A stretch of DNA of 64,000 bases from Ruminococcus flavefaciens MA2007. GTDB lineage: Bacteria > Bacillota > Clostridia > Oscillospirales > Ruminococcaceae. Where the stretch lies: assembly GCF_000621845.1 (NCBI RefSeq), contig NZ_JHXF01000001.1, positions 310,001-374,000 of the forward strand, given 5' to 3'. Position 1 is the first letter of the stretch, and each line of letters opens with the position of its first letter. Positions 32,660 through 41,586 of the stretch are shown here, in pieces. The notes below the pieces were generated by a model that saw nothing but the letters and a program-made list of their open reading frames with translations, searched no databases and had not been told where the DNA came from. Made by a program: the position numbers and the translations under genes.

Positions 32660-34099
32660 TTAATCGGGACGCGGCTCTGTGGGAGCTGTTCTTATGCGTA
32701 TTTTCGGCAGCTTCTCCAGCGTACAGTAATAATTGTACAGCCCGTCGGGGAGCGACAGGTCGTTCTCGCCGCTGACAGGAGGAGCAAATATCCTCAGCTC
32801 CATATCTGTGGGAGCGTTTATCCTTTTGCCGAAAAATGCAGGCATAAGGTCTATTATCTTAGCCTCTGGAGACTTGTAGAACCACTGTCCGTTCACTTCT
32901 ATCATAAGGTTTGAATCGTCCTCGAAGTGAAGCTCGCAGAAGTGGGGCTCGCCGTCGAAATGCAGGGGTATGGCAATACCCTCTGCGTCTTCGGAGCTTC
33001 CCCAGCGCAGCTTCACAGGCAGGGTGATTTCTTCTCCCTTGACCATAGTCGGCATAAAACGGGGACGGTGTATTATCTCCCTGTAAACGTCCATGACGGG
33101 CTGTGGAACGCCTGTATCGCGGTGGTTTACGTCCTGTATCTCCAGACCGAGCCTGCCGCGGTCACGGAACTGATAAAAGGTCACTCCCGACAGCCAGTCG
33201 GCGTTTTCGGCTTCTATCATGTCGTAGAATCGCTGTATATCCTCAGCCTGTCCGTATGCTCCCGACACATCGCCGTCGGAGTTAAGCTCCGACACCAGCA
33301 TGGGCTTGGGAACGCCGCCGTTGAGGTACATAAAGCGCTCGTAGCTTCGCTTTATCATCTCGAAAATGTCCTTTACGGAGGTGCGCTGATGAGAGTTTCC
33401 GCCCCTTTCGGCTATATCAAAGGGGAATCCCCAGTGGAGGGATATGTACTTATCCACCGACCAGATATCGGTCTCGCGGACAGCCTGTGCGAACTCCTTT
33501 TCCTTTACCATTTCCTCGACGTTCAGGTCCTCGACTCCGCCGATGCAGAGGATAGTCAGCACATTGGGAGCGTGCTCCTTTATGATGTGTATGGCGCGGC
33601 AGTAGAAGTCCGCTACCTGCTGATAGGTAGCACGCTTGTTGAACTCGAACCAGTTTCCGGTGGCTTCGTGATTGATACGCAGGAAGAGTCTGCCGAACGG
33701 GCGCAGGTCATCGCCGATAGCGGCGAGGTGCTCGTCGGAGACAAAGGGATCAATGGTAAGGGTAAGGATAACGTCCTGACCGTGTCGGCGGATATCGCGC
33801 ATTGAGGTGAAGGGCTCGCTGTCGGTATTGCCGCCCGGACCGCCAAGGTACGGGAAATAGTCATCGTATGGGTAGTCCCACTGGAAACGAGCCTTTCTCA
33901 TGTTGGGAACTTCCGAGATACGGGCAGGGAACTCCTTGTCCAGCGGATAGTAGCAGTACATGAGACTGACAGCGCGGTGCGGTCTGCCCAGCCTGCGGAG
34001 AATGTAGTCCTGAGGGACGTACTCGCCGCGCTCACTGCCGTCGCCGATATCCGCGGCGCACCGAGCCTTATTCAGTTTTACGGAGAATATCTTGTCCAT
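32660..34099 (-). CDS. Cytoplasmic glycoside hydrolase, resembling GH26
   Basis: 479 aa, no signal peptide. A TIM-barrel-like region (about 1-345) contains LRINHEATGNWFEF with a His-Glu pair (Glu145), similar to the acid/base motif RxxHExxGxW of GH26 mannanases. VSELNSDG (Glu271) is the plausible nucleophile. A C-terminal beta-rich domain (about 355-479) includes HFDGEPHFCELHFED and may bind carbohydrate. GH26 enzymes normally attack mannan outside the cell, so an intracellular form suggests cleavage of imported oligosaccharides. Placement in GH26 is from motif resemblance. Other clan GH-A families are possible. The gene is directly upstream of ispD. Confidence 0.6.
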   Translation of the reverse strand: MDKIFSVKLNKARCAADIGDGSERGEYVPQDYILRRLGRPHRAVSLMYCYYPLDKEFPARISEVPNMRKARFQWDYPYDDYFPYLGGPGGNTDSEPFTSMRDIRRHGQDVILTLTIDPFVSDEHLAAIGDDLRPFGRLFLRINHEATGNWFEFNKRATYQQVADFYCRAIHIIKEHAPNVLTILCIGGVEDLNVEEMVKEKEFAQAVRETDIWSVDKYISLHWGFPFDIAERGGNSHQRTSVKDIFEMIKRSYERFMYLNGGVPKPMLVSELNSDGDVSGAYGQAEDIQRFYDMIEAENADWLSGVTFYQFRDRGRLGLEIQDVNHRDTGVPQPVMDVYREIIHRPRFMPTMVKGEEITLPVKLRWGSSEDAEGIAIPLHFDGEPHFCELHFEDDSNLMIEVNGQWFYKSPEAKIIDLMPAFFGKRINAPTDMELRIFAPPVSGENDLSLPDGLYNYYCTLEKLPKIRIRTAPTEPRPD

Positions 34100-34122
34100 T
34101 GTATCCCTCCCGAGTATTTATT

Positions 34123-34147
34123 TGCAGGGGCTGCCTTTGGCAGTCCG
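34123..34147. repeat. Single family A repeat (variant)
   Basis: TGCAGGGGCTGCC-TTT-GGCAGTCCG; the stem is CTGCC / GGCAG. Confidence 0.7.
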
Positions 34148-34159
34148 CATAATGCTTTG

Positions 34160-34264
34160 TAAAGTTGAGAGTTAAAAGTTAATGAGTTCGCTTCGCTCAC
34201 ATTATTGAAATTATATCGCCGCAGGCGATACCACAACTGTCAACTCTAAACTCTCAACTCTCAA
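34160..34264. repeat. Family C element, copy 1
   Basis: AGTTGAGAGTTAA at the left and CTCTCAACTCTCAAC at the right, with TTCGCTTCGCTCA and a CGCCGCAGGCG hairpin between them. Copy 2 lies on the other side of the next gene. Confidence 0.75.
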
Positions 34265-34376
34265 CTAAAACAATTATAATATACCGCCGAAAAGATGTCA
34301 ACATAAACCGTCCTGCATTACACTTGAATTTTTTCGCGGAAAGTGGTATAATCATACTTTGAAAGGAGAGCTGTTT

Positions 34377-35141
34377 ATGCTTGCTAATTATCATACCCAT
34401 ACCGAACGCTGCGGACACGCAAGAGGCACAGACAGGGAGTTCGTGGAAAGCGCTATCGAGGGCGGCTTTCAGGTGCTTGGCTTTGCGGACCACTGCCCGT
34501 GGGTATTTGAGGACGGATATGTTTCACATATAAGAATGACTCCTGCGGAGGTAGACGGCTATTTTGCGTCCCTTACCGCGCTGAAAAAGGAGTACGCCGA
34601 CGATATCCGCATTTATATCGGTTTTGAGGCGGAGTTCATACCGCAGCTCATAGAGGCGCAGGATAAGCTTCTTGCGGACTATCCGCTGGACTATATGATA
34701 ATGGGACAGCACTTCAACAAGCCAGAGAACTGCGGCGAGTACATGGGCGTGCCAACGAGCGACGAGGGACTTCTCAGGGAGTACGTTGACCGTATCATCG
34801 AGGGTATGGATTCGGGAAGATACCGCTATCTTGCGCACCCCGACCTGCTGGATTTCACAGGCAGCAAGCAGGCATACGAGGAGCATTATACGCGGCTCTG
34901 CGAGTATCTCAAAGCAAAGGATATCCCCGTTGAGATAAATATGCTTGGCATGATGAACAACAAGCACTACCCGACGGAGCGCTTTTTCCGTATCGCGCAG
35001 AAGGTAGGCAACAAGGCTATAATCGGCTGTGATGCCCACGTCCCCGAGTTTCTGAAGGACTCGTCTGTAATGAAATTAGGCAAAGCCTTTGCGGACTTGA
35101 TGAAGCTGGAGCTGGTGGAGTCGCTGAGCGGTCTGGATTAA
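34377..35141 (+). CDS. PHP-family phosphoesterase, likely histidinol-phosphatase
   Basis: 254 aa from ATG 34377 (AAAGGAGAG upstream). The N-terminus YHTHTERCGHARG is the first metal motif of PHP phosphatases. Further metal ligands appear in GFADHCPW, GFEAEFIPQ, MIMGQHF, LAHPDLLDF and IGCDAHVPE. It resembles HisK-type histidinol-phosphatases, which dephosphorylate histidinol phosphate in histidine synthesis. No other his gene is near, so a different phosphate ester is possible. The gene is bracketed by two copies of the family C palindromic repeat, so it may have been moved as a unit, or the repeats may simply have inserted in both intergenic gaps. Confidence 0.85.
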   Translation: MLANYHTHTERCGHARGTDREFVESAIEGGFQVLGFADHCPWVFEDGYVSHIRMTPAEVDGYFASLTALKKEYADDIRIYIGFEAEFIPQLIEAQDKLLADYPLDYMIMGQHFNKPENCGEYMGVPTSDEGLLREYVDRIIEGMDSGRYRYLAHPDLLDFTGSKQAYEEHYTRLCEYLKAKDIPVEINMLGMMNNKHYPTERFFRIAQKVGNKAIIGCDAHVPEFLKDSSVMKLGKAFADLMKLELVESLSGLD

Positions 35142-35163
35142 TGTTTAGAGTTATATTTTTTAA

Positions 35164-35283
35164 GCAGTTAAGAGTTTAGAGTGGAGAGTTGAGAGTTAAT
35201 GTGTTCGCTTCGCTCACGTTATTTAAATATTGTCGCCAACGGCGACTCCATAACTTTCAACTCTCAACTCTCAATTCTCAACT
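35164..35283. repeat. Family C element, copy 2
   Basis: GAGAGTTGAGAGTTAATG on the left, CAACTCTCAACTCTCAA on the right, same TTCGCTTCGCTCACG and CGCCAACGGCG core as copy 1 with changed but paired arms. Confidence 0.75.
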
Positions 35284-35318
35284 TTGAATGAATTTATATA
35301 AATCAGGAGATAACATAA

Positions 35319-35945
35319 ATGAGTATTTTTGATGTGTTCGACAGGATTTCCGCAAATTCTAATGCGGCAAGAGGTAAAATAGAATATGTAATAGCAGGTC
35401 TTGGCAATCCGGGGCTTGAATACGAGAACACCCGACACAATGCAGGCTTCATGGTGCTGGATATGCTGGCGGAGCAGCTGGGCGAGAAGATAGACCGCCT
35501 TAAATTCAAGGGCAAGACTGCCGAGGTCACTATCGAGGGCAAGCGCTGCCTGCTGCTGAAGCCCACCACCTACATGAACAACAGCGGCGAAGCTATCGTG
35601 CAGGCGCTGGAGTTCTACAAGATAGAAGCTGACCACCTTATAGTCGTATGCGACGATATCTCGCTGGACTGCGGAAAGCTCCGCATACGCCGCAAGGGCA
35701 GCCACGGCGGACACAACGGTCTCCGCAGCATATGCGAGCTGACGGGCAGGGACGACTTCCCGCGCATAAAAATGGGCGTTGGCAAGAAGCCCCACCCCGA
35801 CTATGACCTTGCAAAGTGGGTTCTGGGCAAGTTCGGCAAGGAGGACTCGGAGAAAATGGCTGAGTCCGCGAAAAACGCCTGCGAGTGCATAAAGCTCATG
35901 GTTCAGGACAAGACCGACGAAGCCATGAACAAGTACAATTCCTAA
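35319..35945 (+). CDS. pth: Peptidyl-tRNA hydrolase
   Basis: 208 aa. Cleaves peptidyl-tRNA released by stalled ribosomes. GLGNPGLEYENTRHNAGF has catalytic His40 and Asn30, and PTTYMNNSGEA and VCDDISLDCGKLRIR complete the site. About 20 residues (SIFDVFDRISANSNAARGK) precede the usual N-terminus. Upstream is AGGAGAT. It is followed after 11 bp by mfd, a pairing common in Firmicutes. Confidence 0.95.
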   Translation: MSIFDVFDRISANSNAARGKIEYVIAGLGNPGLEYENTRHNAGFMVLDMLAEQLGEKIDRLKFKGKTAEVTIEGKRCLLLKPTTYMNNSGEAIVQALEFYKIEADHLIVVCDDISLDCGKLRIRRKGSHGGHNGLRSICELTGRDDFPRIKMGVGKKPHPDYDLAKWVLGKFGKEDSEKMAESAKNACECIKLMVQDKTDEAMNKYNS

Positions 35946-35956
35946 CGGAGAAACAA

Positions 35957-38900
35957 ATGGAACTTTTCAGACAAATATTCAGCGAGCTTGCAGGCTTCAA
36001 GAGCCTGCGGGAGGCTGTTGACAAAAACATCTCACCTGTCTCCGTGACAGGTCTTTCCCATATACACAGGGCGCAGCTCATTTACGCTCTCGGGGACAGG
36101 GGAAAGATAGACATTGTAATAACGGGCACGGAAGCCGAAGCGAAAAAGCTCTGCGACGACATCAACATGATGGCAGGCTGCGAGGAAGCAGTGCTGTTCC
36201 CGTCAAAGGAACTGGTTTTCACTCCCGTTGACAGCACAAACCACGAATACGAACATATGCGTATAGCCGCCCTCATAAAGGCGGCTAAAAGTCGTTGCAG
36301 CGTTATCTGCGCGAGCATTGAGGCTGTCATGCAGCCCGTTATCCCTGTGGGAGTCCTCATTGCCGCAGGTATCGAGCTTACGCAGGGACAGGAGGTCAAC
36401 CTCACAGAGCTTGCAGTGACACTTGCAAAGTGCGGATATCAGCGCTGCGAAAAGGTGGAGGGAGCTTCCCAGTTCTCAATTCGCGGCTCTATCCTTGACA
36501 TCTTCCCCGTGCAGGCTGACAAGCCTGTCCGTATCGAGCTCTGGGGCGACGAGATAGACAGCATATCCGAGTTTGAGACCGATACCCAGCGCCGCACGGA
36601 CTCCCTTGACAAGGTGGAGATTTACCCCTCGGGAGAAGTCCTCTACGACAACGAGGAGCTTGCCGACAAGATAGAGGAGCTCTGCAAAAAGGTACGCGGC
36701 AAGCGCATGGACGCAGTCCGCGAGCATCTGGGCGCAGACGTTCACAGGCTGAGGGCAGGGGAGATACTGGCTCACAGCGTCAAGTATTACCCACTTGTAT
36801 ACGGCGAGCCCTCCACGGTTTTCGACTATATCGACGGAGCTGTGCTTTTCAGCGATTATTCCGACATTATGGACAACGCCGCAGGCATACTCACCCGTCA
36901 CAATGAAGACGTAAAGATACTCATGGAGGACGGTCAGCTCTGCAAGGGACTTGACGGCTACGTGCTGGAGCTCCCCGAGGTACAGCACCGCGCCGAGAAG
37001 CGCGTCTGCCTGTACATGAGCAGCTTCATGCAGGGCGGCGAGCGTATCGACTTCCGCAGACTGGTAAGCTTCGAGGCAATGCAGACTGCACCGTGGAGCG
37101 GCGAGATGAAGCAGCTCATCGAAGACCTTGAGGAATACAAGCGCCGCGGCTACCGCATGATACTTGCGGCAGGCAGCGACAAGACGCTCCCTATCATACA
37201 GCAGGATATCACCGAAAAGGGCATACCCTGCGACCTTGCCGAGCATAACATCGAGCCTGCCGAGGGCAGAGTTGTGCTCATGTCGGGCAGCTTCGGCGGC
37301 GGCTTCGAGTATCCCGAGAACAAGACAGTTCTCATCACGCAGGGACGCTCTATGGACGCAGTCCGCAGAAAGCGCCGCAAAAAGAAGAACAAAGCCGAGG
37401 AGATACGCTCCCTTGCGGATATCAGCGAGGGCGACCTCATAGTTCATTCGGGACACGGCATCGGACGATTCATCGGTATCCGCAAGCTTGAAATGGACGG
37501 CGTCACCAAGGACTACATCACCATACAGTACGCAGGCACGGATAAGCTCTATATCCCCGTAACACAGCTCGATATGGTGTCAAAATACATCGGTCCAAGG
37601 GACGACAGCGGCGTGAAGCTGAACAAGCTCAGCTCGGGCGAATGGCAGAAGACCAGAAGTAACGTAAAACGCGCCGTCAAGGACATGGCTCACGAGCTCA
37701 TTGCCCTCTATGCAAAGCGCGAAAAGAGCGTGGGCTTCGCATTCTATCCCGACGACGAGATACAGCGCGATTTCGAGGAGCGTTTCCCATACGTTGAGAC
37801 CGACGACCAGCTCACATCTATCGCCGAGATAAAGGCTGACATGGAGCGCCCCCGTCCTATGGAGAGACTGCTCTGCGGCGACGTAGGCTTCGGCAAGACC
37901 GAGGTAGCCCTCAGAGCCGCCATGAAGTGCGTCCTCTCGGGCAAGCAGTGCGCTATCCTTGCGCCTACAACTGTGCTCGCCTATCAGCACTACCAGACGG
38001 CGCTCCGCCGTTTCGAGCACTTCCCCGTGCAGATAGAGCTCCTCAGCCGTTACCGCTCCCCGAAACAGCAGGAGGAGATAATCAAGAAGCTGAAACAGGG
38101 GCGTATCGACCTTATCATCGGTACTCACAAGATAATCCAGAAGTCCGTAGTTTTCAAGGACTTGGGACTTGCCATAATCGACGAGGAGCAGCGCTTCGGC
38201 GTTGCCCACAAGGAGAAGTTCAAGGAGAGCTTTACGGGTGTGGACGTTCTCATGCTCTCCGCAACGCCTATCCCGAGAACCCTTAACATGGCTATGAGCG
38301 GCATACGCGATATGTCGGTAATTGAGGAGCCTCCCCAGGACAGATACCCTGTTCAGACCTACGTTATCGAGTACAACATGGGCACGGTAGTCCAAGCTAT
38401 CGTCAGGGAGCTCCGCCGCGGCGGACAGGTCTACTATATCCACAACCGCGTGGAGACTATCCGCGGCTGTGCTTCGCGTTTGCAGGAAATGCTGCCCGAA
38501 GCCCGTATCGCAGTTGCACACGGACAGATGAGCGAGGACGAGATGTCCGACATATGGGAGCAGCTTGTTGAGCACGAGATAGATATCCTTGTCTGCACCA
38601 CTATCATCGAAACAGGCGTTGACGTACCCAACGTCAATACCCTTATCATCGAAGATTCCGACCGCTTCGGACTTTCCCAGCTGTATCAGCTCCGCGGACG
38701 TGTGGGACGTTCAAACCGCCGCGGCTATGCGTATTTCACCTATCAGCGCGATAAGGTGCTGACGGAGATAGCCACCAAGCGACTGAACGCCATGAGGGAG
38801 TTTACCCAGTTCGGCAGCGGCTTCAGGATAGCCCTCCGCGACCTTGAGATTAGAGGCGCAGGAAGCATACTGGGCGGCAGACAGCACGGACACATGGAAG

Positions 38901-39424
38901 CTGTTGGATACGATATGTACTTACAGCTCCTCTCCGAAGCCATAGCCGAGGAAAAGGGCATACAGCCCGAAAAGGTTCCCGAGTGCCTTGTGGATATCCA
39001 GATAGACGCGCATATCCCCGAAAAGTATATTTCAAGCCTTAATCAGCGAATAGATATGTACCGCAAGATAATGCTAGTCAACGAGGACAGCGACAAGACC
39101 GACCTCATCGACGAGCTCATAGACCGTTACGGCGAGCCGCCGAAGTCCGTTGTGGGACTTATCGACGTGTCGCTGCTGAGGAACAAGGCAGCACACCTCG
39201 GAATCACCGAGATATCCCAGAAAAACGGCGCTATGTACTTCTATACCGAGTACCTTGTGCCTGACCAGATAGTAGCGCTCCAGCAGGCGTACAAGGGCAG
39301 GATAGCCTTTAACGGAGCAGGAAAGTCCTATGTGTCGGTGAAGATATCGCCGAAGGTGCGCCCATTTGACATGATGCGCGACACCGTGGAGATAATCTAC
39401 CAGAACCGCGAAACTAATGCATAA
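35957..39424 (+). CDS. mfd: Transcription-repair coupling factor
   Basis: 1155 aa from ATG 35957, with CGGAG upstream. A longer reading overlapping pth is rejected. Order: UvrB-like N-terminal domains (about 1-350) ending in an RNA-polymerase-interacting/Tudor-like region (GDLIVHSGHGIGRFIGI...DYITIQYAGTDKLYIPV), then the SF2 translocase core with GDVGFGKTEVA (Walker A), LSATPIPRTL, DEEQRFGV (Walker B) and QLRGRVGR (motif VI), and the C-terminal D7 domain. Displaces stalled RNA polymerase and recruits UvrA for strand-specific repair. It forms an operon with pth. Confidence 0.97.
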   Translation: MELFRQIFSELAGFKSLREAVDKNISPVSVTGLSHIHRAQLIYALGDRGKIDIVITGTEAEAKKLCDDINMMAGCEEAVLFPSKELVFTPVDSTNHEYEHMRIAALIKAAKSRCSVICASIEAVMQPVIPVGVLIAAGIELTQGQEVNLTELAVTLAKCGYQRCEKVEGASQFSIRGSILDIFPVQADKPVRIELWGDEIDSISEFETDTQRRTDSLDKVEIYPSGEVLYDNEELADKIEELCKKVRGKRMDAVREHLGADVHRLRAGEILAHSVKYYPLVYGEPSTVFDYIDGAVLFSDYSDIMDNAAGILTRHNEDVKILMEDGQLCKGLDGYVLELPEVQHRAEKRVCLYMSSFMQGGERIDFRRLVSFEAMQTAPWSGEMKQLIEDLEEYKRRGYRMILAAGSDKTLPIIQQDITEKGIPCDLAEHNIEPAEGRVVLMSGSFGGGFEYPENKTVLITQGRSMDAVRRKRRKKKNKAEEIRSLADISEGDLIVHSGHGIGRFIGIRKLEMDGVTKDYITIQYAGTDKLYIPVTQLDMVSKYIGPRDDSGVKLNKLSSGEWQKTRSNVKRAVKDMAHELIALYAKREKSVGFAFYPDDEIQRDFEERFPYVETDDQLTSIAEIKADMERPRPMERLLCGDVGFGKTEVALRAAMKCVLSGKQCAILAPTTVLAYQHYQTALRRFEHFPVQIELLSRYRSPKQQEEIIKKLKQGRIDLIIGTHKIIQKSVVFKDLGLAIIDEEQRFGVAHKEKFKESFTGVDVLMLSATPIPRTLNMAMSGIRDMSVIEEPPQDRYPVQTYVIEYNMGTVVQAIVRELRRGGQVYYIHNRVETIRGCASRLQEMLPEARIAVAHGQMSEDEMSDIWEQLVEHEIDILVCTTIIETGVDVPNVNTLIIEDSDRFGLSQLYQLRGRVGRSNRRGYAYFTYQRDKVLTEIATKRLNAMREFTQFGSGFRIALRDLEIRGAGSILGGRQHGHMEAVGYDMYLQLLSEAIAEEKGIQPEKVPECLVDIQIDAHIPEKYISSLNQRIDMYRKIMLVNEDSDKTDLIDELIDRYGEPPKSVVGLIDVSLLRNKAAHLGITEISQKNGAMYFYTEYLVPDQIVALQQAYKGRIAFNGAGKSYVSVKISPKVRPFDMMRDTVEIIYQNRETNA

Positions 39425-39447
39425 TTCGTAATGCATAATGCATAATT

Positions 39448-39547
39448 AAAGGCGAACCGCATGGTTCGCCTTTTTTGTAGGGGCGCACAGTGTGCGCCCG
39501 TCGGGATATGCGGCAAATTTATTCGGGCGAGTGGAACTCGTCTCTGC
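39448..39547. repeat. Family A repeats with GGCGAACC hairpin
   Basis: AAAGGCGAACC / GGTTCGCCTTTTTT (39448-39476) may terminate mfd transcription. Then a forward unit (39476-39500) and a reverse unit (39524-39547). Directly upstream is a run of ATGCATAAT copies (39417-39446). Confidence 0.8.
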
Positions 39548-39724
39548 AAGCTAATGGCTAAAGGCTAAGGACTCGGACGCGCAACGCGCGTCCTTACGTG
39601 AAAACCGCGTGAAAATCATAAAAATTAACAGAAAAGACTTTACTTGAATGACCATTTGTGCTACAATGTTGGTGTAAACAAAAAAGGAGCGAGAGCTCCG
39701 TAAGATATAAAAAGGAGTGACATT

Positions 39725-40840
39725 ATGAACTATAAAAGCTTTATCGCAGGCGCTATGGCTTTTGCTCTGGCGGCTTGCGCGGCAGGCTGCGGAGAGAAAA
39801 AGGAGTCCGACAGCAAGCCTGACAGCAATAAAGAGACTACAGCAGCTCCCACAGAAGCGACTACCGAAGAGGTCACAGAAGAAGAGCCTCCGAAGCCTGT
39901 AGAGGCTACAGATCCCAATACAGTTACCTTTGACGACGGAGTTTTCGACTTTGCATTTGCAAAGGGCGATGACGATGACTGCGCAAAGGGCGAGCTTTCC
40001 GTTGTGGAGCTCATGGGCAATAAAATGCTGAAATTCACCGATGACAATACCGTTCCTCTCAAAGGAAAGGTCCAGAAAATAGGCATCAGCGCAACAAAGC
40101 TTCTCGGAAATGAGGGCGCAGCAAAGGTCCGCAGCATTGAGTTCGATGTATACGCTCAGGCTACAGCCGACCACCTCAAGACCGACGACGCTGACGGAGT
40201 AAGAGCTCCGGGCTGGCTCGGCGGCGGCGGCGGTACAGTTACCGCACAGGAAAAGTGGTACGACTTCAAGGAATTCAGCGGCGGCGAGTACAACTTCGAG
40301 ACCTCGGGCAACGTCCATGCGGTATTCAAGTTCCTTCTTGCCGACAGCGGACAGTGCTGGAGCGAGGATATGGAGGACGCAAACTTCCTTATCATGCGCT
40401 GGGGCGTAGCAAACGAGTCCGACCTGTACATTGATAATATCGTGTTCTACGACGAGGACGGCAAGTCCATACCGCTTCTTGATCAGAAGTCCAAAAAGGA
40501 ACAGCTTGAAGACGCTGCAAAGGAGAAGGCTTCCGAGGCAAAGGCTCAGTTCGACGAGGCAGTTGAGAATGCAAAGGCTGACGCTGAAAAGACCAAGGAA
40601 GAAATGAAAGCCGAAGCTGAAAAGACCAAGGAAGAAATGAAGGACGAGTACGAAAAGGCACTTTCCGATATGAAGTCTGACTTTGAAAAGGCAAAGAGCG
40701 AGATAGCTAACTCCGAGGAATATGAAAAGGTAAAGGCAAAGATAGACGAAGCCGAGGCAAAGCTTAAAGAGGACACCGAAAAGGCGAAATCAGCTATTGA
40801 AGAAGCTTCCAAGGCCATCGAAGAAGCAAAGAAAAAATGA
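39725..40840 (+). CDS. Lipoprotein with C-terminal coiled coil
   Basis: 371 aa, AAAGGAGT upstream. The signal peptide has two cysteines, Cys18 and Cys22 (AAGCGEKK); the second fits a lipobox best. A Thr/Glu-rich linker (about 36-58) is followed by a beta-rich domain (about 60-245) starting FDDGVFDFAF and containing RSIEFDVYAQ and LYIDNIVFYD, which look like carbohydrate-binding jelly rolls. From about 255 to the end is a Lys/Glu/Ala-rich coiled coil with heptads (EKTKEEMKAEAEKTKEEMK). A surface protein that could bind carbohydrate and bundle through the coil. No catalytic motif. Similar linkers occur in the esterase at 1.3 kb. Confidence 0.75.
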   Translation: MNYKSFIAGAMAFALAACAAGCGEKKESDSKPDSNKETTAAPTEATTEEVTEEEPPKPVEATDPNTVTFDDGVFDFAFAKGDDDDCAKGELSVVELMGNKMLKFTDDNTVPLKGKVQKIGISATKLLGNEGAAKVRSIEFDVYAQATADHLKTDDADGVRAPGWLGGGGGTVTAQEKWYDFKEFSGGEYNFETSGNVHAVFKFLLADSGQCWSEDMEDANFLIMRWGVANESDLYIDNIVFYDEDGKSIPLLDQKSKKEQLEDAAKEKASEAKAQFDEAVENAKADAEKTKEEMKAEAEKTKEEMKDEYEKALSDMKSDFEKAKSEIANSEEYEKVKAKIDEAEAKLKEDTEKAKSAIEEASKAIEEAKKK

Positions 40841-40846
40841 CATGAA

Positions 40847-40874
40847 AAAGCTCCCGATTTTCGGGAGCTTTTTT
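40847..40874 (+). terminator. Terminator after the lipoprotein gene
   Basis: AAAGCTCCCGA-TTT-TCGGGAGCTTT then TTT. Confidence 0.9.
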
Positions 40875-40973
40875 GCAGCGTGACGCTGCACCCTTGCCAC
40901 GTTGTCGCTTGTTTCACGCGCTCACTTTTATAAAGAGTGTTTATTGTACAGCGCTTACGGAGCCAAAAGAAGC

Positions 40974-41003
40974 AAGGCGTCCTGCAAGAAAGGACGCCTT
41001 TTG
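40974..41003. terminator. Hairpin at the end of the XRE operon
   Basis: AAGGCGTCCT / AGGACGCCTT followed by TT. On the minus strand the T run is weak. Confidence 0.55.
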
Positions 41004-41019
41004 AATGTATTTTTATAAT

Positions 41020-41232
41020 TCAGTCAAAATAAAAAATATCCTCAAACTTCTTATCAAGAGCAATGCAGAGTATCAGTGCCAGCTTAGCCGTGGGGCTGAA
41101 CTGTCCTGTCTCTATGGAGCTTATGGTATTACGGGAAACACCCACCATTTTTGCAAGCTCGTCCTGCGAGAGTCTTTGCTCCTTGCGTATCTCTTTCAGG
41201 CGGTTTCGGAGTATAAGTGAATCGTCTATCAT
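41020..41232 (-). CDS. XRE-family transcriptional regulator
   Basis: 70 aa, one helix-turn-helix domain: RLKEIRKEQRLSQDELAKMVGVSRNTISSIETGQFSPTAKL (residues about 10-50). No sensor domain. Last gene of a three-gene minus-strand operon after two small membrane proteins. It is the natural candidate to bind the palindromes CAAGTATACTTG and CAAGTGTACTTG in the operon promoter, giving autoregulation. Such tiny repressors next to small membrane proteins are common in Firmicutes. Confidence 0.9.
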   Translation of the reverse strand: MIDDSLILRNRLKEIRKEQRLSQDELAKMVGVSRNTISSIETGQFSPTAKLALILCIALDKKFEDIFYFD

Positions 41233-41244
41233 TGAACCACCGCC

Positions 41245-41574
41245 TTACGGTTTGATATTGAAAAGCTCGCATATTCCGATGAAAGCGGGGATAAGAAAGG
41301 TTAAGCCCGAGACTGTTGCCAATAAAATATCCGAGGCTTTTTTGCTTTTTATTGCTCTGTAAAGCCACATTGAGAACGACATACAGAATTCCACAGCGAT
41401 AATACCATAATTAACACGCTGTGTAGCGATCAGGGACAGCATAGTCCATAATGCCGTGAAAGCCATACTGATTATCAGAGCGAATCTTGCAGCGCTTTTG
41501 AAATGGTCTATCTCTGCGATGTCGCGGTTCTTGTTTTCCAGTCTGCTTTTAGCGAGAATTTCTTCTTTATTCAT
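41245..41574 (-). CDS. Small membrane protein, paralogue 2 (DUF6442-like)
   Basis: 109 aa. Starts MNKEEILAKSRLENKNRDIAE, a conserved cytosolic head identical in most positions to that of the next upstream gene, followed by about four hydrophobic helices. No known activity. The two neighbouring genes are clearly a tandem duplication that kept the head and let the helices diverge. It ends 13 bp before the XRE gene. Confidence 0.8.
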   Translation of the reverse strand: MNKEEILAKSRLENKNRDIAEIDHFKSAARFALIISMAFTALWTMLSLIATQRVNYGIIAVEFCMSFSMWLYRAIKSKKASDILLATVSGLTFLIPAFIGICELFNIKP

Positions 41575-41586
41575 GAAATCACCTCA

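Noticed and set aside
32927-33805. Plus-strand open frame of 292 codons
   Set aside because: Antisense to the GH26-like gene, no ribosome site.
36476-38575. Two long minus-strand open frames inside mfd
   Set aside because: Opposite a complete, well-conserved mfd; no ribosome site or known domain.
39725-40840. Coiled-coil lipoprotein as a phage tail or S-layer protein
   Set aside because: No phage genes or SLH repeats nearby; a lipobox and a Thr-rich linker fit an ordinary surface lipoprotein.
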